Shown piece by piece: positions 7,760 to 16,277 of a DNA stretch of 64,000 bases. Under the pieces are notes generated by a model. It was not told the DNA's origin, made no database searches, and saw nothing but the letters and a program-made list of their open reading frames with translations. The position numbers were made by a program, and so were the translations under genes. The stretch spans positions 35,098-99,097 of the forward strand of contig JAUXNJ010000044.1 of the NCBI GenBank assembly GCA_030682795.1, written 5' to 3'. The stretch is from Sphingobacteriaceae bacterium (GTDB lineage Bacteria > Bacteroidota > Bacteroidia > UBA7662). The stretch's first letter is position 1. The number at the start of each line of letters is the position of its first letter.

Positions 7760-10249
7760 TTACTTTTCATTCATTCTGTTCAATAACTGTTCCAAAGCGT
7801 ACTCGTCGGGAATTAAAACTTCGCGGGCCTTGCTGCCTTCGAAGGGACCGACCACGCCAGCGGCCTCGAGCTGGTCGATCAAACGGCCGGCGCGGTTGTA
7901 GCCGAGTTTCATACGGCGCTGCAGCAAGGAGGTACTGCCTTGCTGGTTTTGGACGATGACCCGGGCGGCATCTTCAAAGAGCGCATCGCGGTCGTTGGGG
8001 TCCATGTCGCGCAAGCCACCGCCTTCGTCGCCACCGCTGCTGTACTCCGGCAGCAGGAAGGCATCGGGATAGCCACGCTGACCGCCGATGTATTCGCAAA
8101 TGGCCTCCACCTCGGGGGTGTCTACAAAAGCGCACTGCAGGCGGATGAGGCTGGAGCCGAGCGACAACAGCATATCACCCCGACCAATCAACTGCTCGGC
8201 ACCGCCGGCATCGAGGATGGTGCGACTGTCGATTTTAGAGCTCACCTTAAAGCCAATCCGCGCGGGGAAGTTGGCCTTGATGGTACCCGTGATGATGTTC
8301 ACCGACGGCCGTTGGGTGGCCACAATGAGGTGAATGCCCACGGCCCGGGCGAGCTGCGCCAAACGGGCAATGGGTGTTTCGATTTCCTTGCCGGCGGTCA
8401 TGATGAGGTCGGCAAATTCGTCGATCACCACCACAATGTAAGGCAAAAAGCGGTGGCCGTTGTTCGGATTGAGCTTGCGCTTGCGGAACTTGGCGTTGTA
8501 CTCCATGAGGTTCCGCACCTGCGCATCTTTCAGTAAGTCGTAGCGCTTGTCCATCTCAATACACAGCGAATTCATGGTGTCTACCACCTTCATGGTGTCG
8601 GTAATGATGGCGTCGTCGGTGCCCGGCAACTTGGCCAAAAAGTGGCGTTCGATGTGTTTAAAGAGGGAAAGCTCCACCTTCTTGGGATCCACCAACACAA
8701 ATTTGAGCTCCGACGGGTGGCGTTTGTAGAGTAACGATACGAGGATGGCGTTGAGGCCGACCGATTTACCTTGACCCGTAGCACCGGCCATGAGCAAGTG
8801 CGGCATCTTGGCCAAATCGGTGATGAAAATTTCGTTGGAGATGGTTTTGCCGAGGGCCACCGGCAGCTCCATATCGCTGTTTACGAATTTTTCGGAGGCC
8901 AACAGCGAGCGCATGCTCACAATTTCTTTGTGTTGGTTGGGCACTTCAATGCCAATGGTGCCCTTGCCCGGCATGGGGGCGATGATGCGGATGCCGAGTG
9001 CGGCCAGCGAAAGGGCGATGTCGTCTTCGAGGTTTTTAATTTTGCTGATGCGCACCCCGGCGGCAGGTACTATTTCGTAGAGGGTGACGGTAGGACCAAC
9101 CGTTGCCCTGATTTTGTCGATTTCGATGTTGTAATGCCCGAGGGTTTCGATGATCTGGTTTTTGTTTTTCTCCAGTTCCTCGGCATTGATTTGCACTTTG
9201 CTGCTGCCGTGCTCCACCAGCAGGTCGATGGGTGGGTATTTGTAGCTCGACAGGTCGAGTTTGGGGTCGTACAGCTCGCTTTCGTTAAGCACCACGCCGC
9301 CTTCCGCCAGGATGTCTTCTTCAATCACCTCCTCTATTTCGAGGGCAGGACCCGTGGGTGCGGCTTCTTCAATAGGTGGTGTGATTTCGAGGGTTTGGGG
9401 AGATGGCGCCGGTGCGGGAGGCGGCGTTGTTACCAAATGCGGCTCCATTTCGTCGCTCCAAGGGGCTTCGTCTTCGTCGAGCTCGTCGGTGTCGAGCGGC
9501 TCGTTAAGGTCGATCGTGGGACTGATTTCCTCGGCTTGCGGGCGCACCGTACGTTGAATGTTCACCGAGGCTTGCGGTACTTCGTCGGCCTCTAGTTCAG
9601 CTACCTGTTTATTTGGGAGGATGTCGGCCAGTTTTAGGCTGAGATTGAGTCGTACCGTCACATAAATCGCCCAAAACACCAGCACCAGCAGTCCAGTACC
9701 CAAGCTTCCCACAAAACCACTGAGCCAGCGGCTGAGGTATAGGCCAAATTCGCCCCCCCAGGGAAAGGCCAGTCCGATGAGGTGATTGAATAAATACCCA
9801 AAGCTGATCGAGATGCTGAGCAGCAATAAAATGTTGTGGTAATATTGGCGGAGGAGGTTGACTTTAAAATCTGCAAAAATCAAACGCAGCGTGCTGATGG
9901 CCAGTAAAAAAACGATAAAAAACGAAGCCAAGCCGAAGCCGCGGTACACAAAAGTATGTGCAAGCCAAGCGCCGAGGCGACCTAGCCAGTTGTCTACCTC
10001 TGTTTCGCTGCTAAACAAAAAGCTCCAAGCCGAGCCGGTGACCTGACTTTGGTCGTGTTTCCAAGTGAAGAGGTACGAAATCATCGAGACCGCCAACAGC
10101 GTGGTGAAAAGCAATAAGCTGAAGCCGATAATGTTTCGCAAGCTGTTGCCGCTGAGCATTTCGCTGAAATTGGGCATTTCGAAACGCTTGGCAGTAGATT
10201 TGGCAGCTTCTTTTTTCGGTTGATTGGCTTTTTTGGGCTCGTTACGCAT
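7760..10249 (-). CDS. ftsK: DNA translocase FtsK/SpoIIIE
   Basis: 829 residues. Hexameric, septum-anchored motor that pumps chromosome ends and dimer-resolution sites into daughter cells. The N-terminus has four membrane helices between about residues 37 and 200, then a Pro/Glu-rich linker (about 215-320) and the motor: Walker A GATGQGKS near residue 488, Walker B VVVIDEFADL near 606, RPSVNIITGTIKANFPARI near 645. The C-terminal winged-helix gamma domain (QRRMKLGYNRAGRLIDQL, about 775-800) reads polar sequences. Complete and unremarkable. lolA follows in the same unit; a TATTTTTG element lies upstream. Confidence 0.97.
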   Translation of the reverse strand: MRNEPKKANQPKKEAAKSTAKRFEMPNFSEMLSGNSLRNIIGFSLLLFTTLLAVSMISYLFTWKHDQSQVTGSAWSFLFSSETEVDNWLGRLGAWLAHTFVYRGFGLASFFIVFLLAISTLRLIFADFKVNLLRQYYHNILLLLSISISFGYLFNHLIGLAFPWGGEFGLYLSRWLSGFVGSLGTGLLVLVFWAIYVTVRLNLSLKLADILPNKQVAELEADEVPQASVNIQRTVRPQAEEISPTIDLNEPLDTDELDEDEAPWSDEMEPHLVTTPPPAPAPSPQTLEITPPIEEAAPTGPALEIEEVIEEDILAEGGVVLNESELYDPKLDLSSYKYPPIDLLVEHGSSKVQINAEELEKNKNQIIETLGHYNIEIDKIRATVGPTVTLYEIVPAAGVRISKIKNLEDDIALSLAALGIRIIAPMPGKGTIGIEVPNQHKEIVSMRSLLASEKFVNSDMELPVALGKTISNEIFITDLAKMPHLLMAGATGQGKSVGLNAILVSLLYKRHPSELKFVLVDPKKVELSLFKHIERHFLAKLPGTDDAIITDTMKVVDTMNSLCIEMDKRYDLLKDAQVRNLMEYNAKFRKRKLNPNNGHRFLPYIVVVIDEFADLIMTAGKEIETPIARLAQLARAVGIHLIVATQRPSVNIITGTIKANFPARIGFKVSSKIDSRTILDAGGAEQLIGRGDMLLSLGSSLIRLQCAFVDTPEVEAICEYIGGQRGYPDAFLLPEYSSGGDEGGGLRDMDPNDRDALFEDAARVIVQNQQGSTSLLQRRMKLGYNRAGRLIDQLEAAGVVGPFEGSKAREVLIPDEYALEQLLNRMNEK

Positions 10250-10267
10250 TTAGGGGCTATGGTTGCT

Positions 10268-10275
10268 CAAAAATA
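10268..10275 (-). promoter_or_regulatory. -7 promoter element TATTTTTG of ftsK-lolA
   Basis: On the minus strand this matches TAnnTTTG, 18 nt before the ftsK ATG. The repeat array begins immediately upstream of it. Confidence 0.6.
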
Positions 10276-10285
10276 GCAATTATTT

Positions 10286-10600
10286 ACAGACCGCGCGTTG
10301 CAGACCGCTCACTTCGTTCGCTTTACAGACCGGTCACTTTGTTCCCTAACAGACCGTTCGCCTTTGGCTCTCTTACAGACCACTCGCTGCGCTCGTTCAG
10401 AGACAGCGCCGTCTCTGGCGTTCAACAGTCTGCCTAGTTCAATCTTTTTTTGCAGGAGTATGGTTGTGGTTATCGGCCAAATCATAAATCGATATCGGAA
10501 TTCCATAGGCCCTTCGAGAGCCTCAGGGATCGGTAAAGTGGACAAATCGGAAATCGCCAATCGAAATCGCAAATCTTTCGCGGTCTTTTTAATGTTAAAT
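10286..10600. repeat. Composite repeat, second locus: five ~25-bp units plus a 73-bp block
   Basis: Units with an ACAGACC core begin near 10286, 10300, 10325, 10349 and 10375. They run into a 73-bp block (10396-10468) that recurs at 14979-15051 with only two mismatches. Within the block, AGAGAC and GTCTCT flank AGCGCC and form a hairpin. A second shared stretch, CCCTTCGAGAGCCTCAG (about 10510-10526), recurs near 15067-15083. The end is low-complexity, with AAATCG-type words repeated every 9-11 nt. No plausible gene lies between 10250 and 10656. Confidence 0.8.
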
Positions 10601-10656
10601 TAATTTGGTTCTGTGAAAAACAACAATTATATTTAACAACCTAGAATCCTGTTCGT

Positions 10657-12478
10657 ATGAAAAATTCTACATCGCTGTTTAAAAACAGCCTAAACACAAG
10701 TTGGGGGGGGGGTATTTGCCCGCTCCTTAGCAGTTTTATCACTTTTTAGCTTTCCTGCCATGGCTCAGTTCATCGACCCGGTTACACCTGACATAGCTGC
10801 AAGTTGCCTGTCGGCAAGTGTGCGTAATACAGGTACTTCCGCTTTTGGTGACTTACAAGCGGTGGTGGTAGACGGAAGTGATCCAAGCATCATTTTTATT
10901 GATTACAGTACAGTGCCGCCTACAGAATTTTGTTTTCCAATTCAAGCTTTTGCACAAGGAGCAAGTGTAACTGACCCTGATGTGGTTTGGGATTACAGTG
11001 GTTCGGGCTTGTTGCTGGTTGTTTATGAATCTAATTTAGGTCCAAGCGGCATTTGGTCTGAGATGTGGGACTGGAATGGTGGCTCTCCTACACCAGTAGG
11101 TGGTTATGGTGCTGGTGGTTTCTTCAACTTTAGTACGGGAGCAACTTACCCCAATGTGGATGCCGATGTTGTGGGTAATGCGGTAGTAGTGTGGGAACGC
11201 GCTGGCGACATCGAAGCGATGACGGTTGATTTTCCTACTTTAACGCCATCAGGGAATACTTGTTTGGTTAATGTAGGTGGTTGTGGCATGAATCGGTCGA
11301 TAGAGCCTGATGTGGCTATTCGCCATCTCAATGGGAATAGTTTTGTGGACTTTGTATTGGTAGACCAAGGAACACCGTCGGGTGATATTAAAACTGTGTT
11401 TGAAAAGTTTACAAACGTGCAAGGAGGAATAGTAAACTGCATCATTCATACAGTACAGCATGCGGGAGGACTTGTGCCCACGAGGGTTGCCAAACCTAGG
11501 ATTGATATGCCCACCTATTGGAACTCACTGGGTATTAATTATAGGAATGAGTTTGCTTGCAGCGTGTTGTATGAATTATATGATGGTACCAACAGCCATA
11601 TAGCGAGCAGTCAGTTACAGGATGTTGCGGGACCTTCTTTTCCTGTTGCTTTTCCGCCACCTTCTAACGTAGTATTCGAACAAACATACAGTCCACCTAC
11701 TAATACCAACTATGAGTGGATTTCCGAAATACTGAATACCATTATAAATCCGATTATCACACCGGCTCCATTTCCATTCAATCAACAACTGGTGCCTCCT
11801 GGAGCTAATCTTGAATTATACCCTAATTCAGGGCCAGTAACTACCTTTGCAGGTGATAGAATTACTTATTTGGCATGGAATTGGGACAATACAGGTTTAC
11901 CAAGCAGGCCAAGTAATTCGCCAGAAGTTATTTCTAGAAGGTTGATGTATGATTTCGATGGAAACACTACAACTCTTTTTCCACCTCCATTTGATACCGA
12001 ATTTCGACACGTTATTCCTGTGCCAACCACCAGCCGTTATCTGGCTATTGGTGAAGGTTATTTGAATTCAGAGCCACAAACATTGATTAGTGTAGATGGG
12101 GATTTTGACTGGGTTAGTTATGCATTTACGGCGCCACAAAGTGGTAGGATTTATTACAAACGGTCTTTTCAAAACAGTACTGCTCCTGTTAGAATAGCGC
12201 GGCCTGAAGTACATGTCGAAGCCGTTATTAATGGAAATGTTGCTTTTAATGTTTATCCAAACCCTACGAGTGGCCCTGTACAAATACAAGCAGAAATTCC
12301 TATAAAACAAGTTGTAATACTTAGCCTTGATGGTAAAGTGCTAAAAACCTTTTTTTTAGAAGGAAACAAGACAACGATAGACTTAGATTTAAGTTTTTTG
12401 AATGCTGGTGTGTATCCAATATCGGTAACTTCAGTAAATGGAAATACTGATTTTGTAAAAATTGTCATAACGAAATAA
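10657..12478 (+). CDS. Large secreted protein with T9SS type A sorting domain; frameshifted at a G10 tract in the signal peptide
   Basis: From the ATG at 10657 the frame runs 30 codons and stops at 10747-10749. If the ten-G run at 10703-10712 is read with nine G, the same ATG opens a perfect signal peptide (hydrophobic stretch ending SFPAMA|QFID) that continues in frame to 12478, giving about 606 residues. As written, the only in-frame ATG (10760) would give a protein without any export signal, which contradicts its C-terminal sorting domain (NVYPNPTSGPVQI ... VKIVITK, last 75 residues). The middle looks like a beta-propeller or repeat protein (VVVDGSDPSIIF, DPDVVWDYSGSGLLLVVYE, NVDADVVGNAVVVWERAG); no enzyme motif was seen. 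Its stop overlaps the next start (TAATG). Confidence 0.75.
10703..10712 (+). repeat. Poly-G tract (G10) in signal-peptide codons
   Basis: A homopolymer of ten G in the signal peptide region. A nine-G tract restores the reading frame, a ten-G tract closes it. It could be a slipped-strand contingency site, or a sequencing/assembly length error; reads are needed to tell. Confidence 0.85.
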
Positions 12479-14811
12479 TGAAAAGGCTAATTGGTCTTTA
12501 CATTTTGTTATTGTCTTTGTTTTTGATTAGGCCTGTTTTTGCTCAGTTAGAGGCGAAAAATTGGGTGAGTGTGGCTGGTACATTTGAGTTTCTAGGGCCA
12601 GCCAATTTTAACTTTAACCCATTGCTACGTAATAGAATGGTTGGCTGGGGTAATTTTCAGCAACAACCTTTTCCAGTAGCTAACTCTTGTGACGGCAAAT
12701 TACTATTTTTTGAAGTTGATTCTAATGTTTTTTGGAGACATTTGTCAGATTCGTTAGGTAATAAATTAGCAAATAGTGATAGTTTCGTTTATCTCGGGTC
12801 AGGGCCAGGTTTGATCTCCAAAATCTCTTTAAATGAAGATTTGTATCTTTTTTTTTCAAGATATGATCAATTACATTTTAGTAGAATTGAAAAAAATCAA
12901 ATTAGTGGGAATTATAGTGTAACGCAAAAAAACATTCCTATTGACACTACCTCTGGTGGTTTTGTAGTTGTCAAGCATGCTAATGGATTCGATAAGTGGC
13001 TGATCATAGTCCAACGAAGAATGAGTAGGTATAAAGTTTATCATATAAATACGAGCGGTACTCTTACTTATCACTCTACACTTAGTCATCCTCGATTTTA
13101 TGATAACAACTTTACATCTTCTGAACGATTAACTGTTAGCGCTGACGGGACTAAGGTGGTAGGCCAAAATTTGAGTAATAATTTGCACTTCGAGTTGCTG
13201 AATTTTGATCCCGGCACCGGTCAATTATTTAGTCCTATTTTTATACCTCCAATTAGAAACGTGGTTTTGAATCCCATTTGGGCTTATATTCGTGTATTTT
13301 CACCTGATGGGAGCAAGTTGTACACGCTTGATCCTACCGGTATTAGCGTTGTTCAGTTTGATTTAACAGTTCTTGATTCTGCTACCATTGATCAATCACG
13401 ACAACGGATTTCTAGCAGTATTTCACTTTTTAGCGATATCACAATTGCTCCTGATGGTTCTCTTTATTTAATTGGCCGAATGGGTTTATCCCAATCACTT
13501 TGGACACCTCCACATGTTTTAAACTTTTCACGCATTCGATATCCTGATTTGCCCTATCCAGCTTGCCTTTTTGAGGATACAGTTTTTTTTACTCCTCCCG
13601 TGAATATTCCAAATTCTGGTTTGCAGATTCAAATGCCCCGTTTCCCAATGTATTACTTCTACCCAGGCCGCTTTTCAGTAGTAGCCAACGATGTATGCTT
13701 GGGCGATACGGCGCGCATGCGGCTCTATGATTACGACAATTTAAACAGTGTGCGCTGGGATTTTGGCGATCCCACATCTCCCAACAATACCGATACAGTA
13801 TTTGCTCCTGTGCATTTTTATAATCAACCGGGCACCTACACCATTACTGCCATTGCCGATTACTGCAATAAATTAGATACCCTTACTAAAACCATCCGTG
13901 TTTGGGGCTTTCCTGAATCACCCAATCTACCCGATACGGTTTTGTGCACGGGCAGCAGCTTGCCCGTTGCTTTGATGTCCGATTCGGTGCTCAGCATCCG
14001 CTGGAGCAACGGCGACAGTCTCTGGAGCACCAGTTTTAACACCGGTGGCTGGCAGTGGGCTGAGCTCAGTAATGCCTGCTTCAGCACCCGCGACAGCTTT
14101 TACATCAGCCTGCACGAGCCGCCGCAAAGTGGCCTACTCAGCGATACCAATGTGTGTGCGGGCAGCAGCCTCACTCTCACACCTCAACCCGGCGATTACA
14201 CCTGGCAGTGGCAAGATGGCAGCACCCAACCGCTCACGGTTACCGCAGCTGGCACCTACGCCTTGCTCATGACCAACGCCTGCGGCACCTTTGTGCATGA
14301 GGTGCGGGTCGATTATCAGCAAGCGCCCGAGCTTAGCCTCAACGATACGAGTCGCTGCGAAGGGCAGTTTTACCGCATCGAGCTACCCGAAGTGTGGCAG
14401 GGCAGCTACCAATGGACAGATGGCAGCAGCGAGCGCATCCGCATCCTCACCGACAGCGGTTGGTACAGCGCCGAAATCAACAACCCTTGTGGCACGGCCA
14501 CCGACCAATTTTACCTGAGTTTGGTCGATTGTGAATGCCATATGTATTTACCCACGGCCTTCTCGCCCAATGGAGATGGTTTAAACGATGAGCTGATCGT
14601 CAAAACCCGCTGCGAACTCAGCAGCTACCAAATGGAAGTCTACGACCGCTGGGGTCGACAGATTTTTACCAGCACTAACCTCAACCGCGGCTGGGATGGC
14701 ACTTTTCAAGGTCAGGATGTGCCGAACGGCAGTTATCCCTTCATCATCCGCTATACGCCAGAGGGACGCAACCCGAGGGTGGAGAAGGGTGTGGTTACCT
14801 TGCTGCGGTAA
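12478..14811 (+). CDS. Secreted protein with PKD domain and gliding-motility-type C-terminal domain (T9SS type B)
   Basis: 777 residues; signal peptide ending RPVFA|QLEA. Residues about 60-400 look like a propeller-like sensor or adhesin region (CDGKLLFFEVDSNVFW; YIRVFSPDGSKLYTLDPTG; DITIAPDGSLYLIG). A PKD domain follows at about 405-480 (SVRWDFGDPTSPNN ... FYNQPGTYTITAIADYC). Ig-like repeats with LCTGSSLPV/VCAGSSLTL come next, and the C-terminal 90 residues are the type B sorting domain (LPTAFSPNGDGLND, VYDRWGRQIF, GWDGTFQG, NGSYPFIIRYT). It starts within the stop of the preceding gene, so the two are coupled. The first half of the gene is AT-rich and the rest from about 13650 is GC-rich. 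Confidence 0.88.
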   Translation: MKRLIGLYILLLSLFLIRPVFAQLEAKNWVSVAGTFEFLGPANFNFNPLLRNRMVGWGNFQQQPFPVANSCDGKLLFFEVDSNVFWRHLSDSLGNKLANSDSFVYLGSGPGLISKISLNEDLYLFFSRYDQLHFSRIEKNQISGNYSVTQKNIPIDTTSGGFVVVKHANGFDKWLIIVQRRMSRYKVYHINTSGTLTYHSTLSHPRFYDNNFTSSERLTVSADGTKVVGQNLSNNLHFELLNFDPGTGQLFSPIFIPPIRNVVLNPIWAYIRVFSPDGSKLYTLDPTGISVVQFDLTVLDSATIDQSRQRISSSISLFSDITIAPDGSLYLIGRMGLSQSLWTPPHVLNFSRIRYPDLPYPACLFEDTVFFTPPVNIPNSGLQIQMPRFPMYYFYPGRFSVVANDVCLGDTARMRLYDYDNLNSVRWDFGDPTSPNNTDTVFAPVHFYNQPGTYTITAIADYCNKLDTLTKTIRVWGFPESPNLPDTVLCTGSSLPVALMSDSVLSIRWSNGDSLWSTSFNTGGWQWAELSNACFSTRDSFYISLHEPPQSGLLSDTNVCAGSSLTLTPQPGDYTWQWQDGSTQPLTVTAAGTYALLMTNACGTFVHEVRVDYQQAPELSLNDTSRCEGQFYRIELPEVWQGSYQWTDGSSERIRILTDSGWYSAEINNPCGTATDQFYLSLVDCECHMYLPTAFSPNGDGLNDELIVKTRCELSSYQMEVYDRWGRQIFTSTNLNRGWDGTFQGQDVPNGSYPFIIRYTPEGRNPRVEKGVVTLLR

Positions 14812-14825
14812 ACCGCAGCAAGGTA
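14796..14825 (+). terminator. 13-bp perfect hairpin with the stop codon in its loop
   Basis: The arms at 14796-14808 and 14813-14825 pair perfectly over 13 bp; the four-base loop TAAA contains the stop codon of the preceding gene. No T run follows, so it is not a standard intrinsic terminator; it may stabilise the 3' end or act with another factor. Confidence 0.6.
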
Positions 14826-14904
14826 GTTCAAAGTTCAAAGTTGAAGGTTGAGCGAAGCGAAATCCCGCAAGGCGGGGTTCAAAAGGGGCCGCTTGCATTC
14901 GGCG

Positions 14905-15294
14905 TGCTTACAGACCGGTCGCGTTGCTCCCTAACAGACCACCCTTCGGCGGAGCTCAGGGAACATTCGCTTCGCTCATTCAGAGACAGCGCCGTCTCTG
15001 GCGTTCAACCGTCTGCCTAGTTCAATCTTTTTTTGCAGGAGCATGGTTGTGCTAGTCGGCCAAATCACCCTTCGAGAGCCTCAGAGGCCGGTGAACTGGA
15101 CAAATGAGAAATCTGAGGTCATAAGTCGGAAATCATAAATCGCAAGAGCCTACTCAATCTGAAAAGGGAGCGTAGCGACCGGTCTGATGTCTGAAAAGAG
15201 AGCGCAGCGAACGGTCTGTAAGGGAGCCTTTGGCGACCGATCTTCAAATCATAAATCCGACGTCATAAATCGGAAATCAGCAATCGCCAGCGAT
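14905..15294. repeat. Composite repeat, third locus: direct units, 73-bp block, inverted units
   Basis: Direct ~25-bp units begin near 14910 and 14934; the 73-bp block is at 14979-15051; further bases shared with the second locus run to about 15104. From about 15165 to 15245 the same 25-bp unit appears reverse-complemented (GGTCTG cores near 15181 and 15214). The two ends therefore form imperfect inverted repeats around the block. AAATC-type words fill the rest. I see no gene between 14812 and 15294. Confidence 0.8.
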
Positions 15295-16266
15295 CTATTC
15301 CTGGTACACCACCCACAGCGTACTCTGCCCCACCGCCTGCAAAGTAGCGCGATCAATTACCTCCATGGTGTCATCGTGGGTATGCCAGTATTTCCCGAAG
15401 CCCGTGGGCGTGGTGGGGTCGTGCTCAATGATGTCGATCATGGGGATGCGCGCGATTTTGTTTACGTAGTAGTGGTCGTCGGTAATGGGACTGCTTTGCT
15501 GGAAGGTGAAGAAGCTGCCAAAACCGAGGTCGTGGGCGGCATTCCATACCTTGCGCATCACGTGCGGTGCATAGTACATCGAATAACCTTCCATGTAAAA
15601 ACGGGCGTCTTTGCCGCCGACCATGTCGTATAAAATGCCGTATTCGGCGCGGTAGCCAGCTTTGTGGGGATTAGCAGCCCAGTATTGTGAGCCGAGACAA
15701 TAGCTATCCGAAACTTCCGAAACGCCATAATCTTCGAGGTCGAACAGCACAATGTCGACCCCCACACCAGGCGCTTGAATGGCAAAGTTGCGGGCCATCT
15801 CTAACAAAACCGCCACGCCCGATGCCCCGTCGTTGGCGCCATCGATGGCTTGGTTGGTGCGCTCGGTGTCTTGGTCGGCACGGGGACGCGTATCCCAATG
15901 CGCGGCCAAAACCACCCGCTTTTTTTGGTCGGGATTAAAGCTCGCGATGATGTTTTTGAGTTGGAAAGTCTTGCCGTCGTGGGCCTTAATTGGCGCGCTT
16001 TGCACCTGTACCTCGGGGGTAAAACGCTGCAAGGTCTTCACCAAATAATCGGCACAAGCGGCGTGGGCTGCGCTGCCGGGGGTGCGTGGACCAAAATTCA
16101 CCTGGGCTTGAACCCAGGCATAGGCGCTGTCGGCGTTAAAAGGCGGGTGGGTAACCGCGGCTTTGGCAGGCTGTTCGGGCGCTTTTTCTTGGGTTTCGCT
16201 CGATTCGTTTTTGCAGGCCCCCACTGCCAAAAGCAGCAGCAAACCAAAGAGGATGCGTTTTTTCAT
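15295..16266 (-). CDS. M28-family lipoprotein, probable glutaminyl-peptide cyclotransferase
   Basis: 323 residues. A lipoprotein signal ends LLLLAVGAC (Cys18). The M28 zinc-hydrolase fold follows: NFGPRTPGS near 58-66, LAAHWDTRP near 120-128, DGANDGASG near 142-150, LFDLEDYG near 175-182 and the C-terminal YWHTHDDTME. The spacing and the RTPGS/AAHWDTRP wording fit secreted glutaminyl cyclases, which turn an N-terminal Gln into pyroglutamate, better than general aminopeptidases, but the two share the fold. Lipid-anchored cyclase facing the periplasm would suit a genome whose exported proteins start with Gln. It lies 11 nt behind cysS, so it is probably co-transcribed. Confidence 0.8.
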   Translation of the reverse strand: MKKRILFGLLLLLAVGACKNESSETQEKAPEQPAKAAVTHPPFNADSAYAWVQAQVNFGPRTPGSAAHAACADYLVKTLQRFTPEVQVQSAPIKAHDGKTFQLKNIIASFNPDQKKRVVLAAHWDTRPRADQDTERTNQAIDGANDGASGVAVLLEMARNFAIQAPGVGVDIVLFDLEDYGVSEVSDSYCLGSQYWAANPHKAGYRAEYGILYDMVGGKDARFYMEGYSMYYAPHVMRKVWNAAHDLGFGSFFTFQQSSPITDDHYYVNKIARIPMIDIIEHDPTTPTGFGKYWHTHDDTMEVIDRATLQAVGQSTLWVVYQE

Positions 16267-16277
16267 GGTCGTATCGC

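Noticed and set aside
10286..10400. 25-bp tandem units as a CRISPR array
   Set aside because: Units are degenerate and adjoin directly without distinct spacers, and no cas gene is nearby.
10760..12478. ATG 10760 as the true start of the first T9SS gene
   Set aside because: It would give a protein with a T9SS export tail but no signal peptide, while an excellent signal peptide lies upstream and is only one G out of frame.
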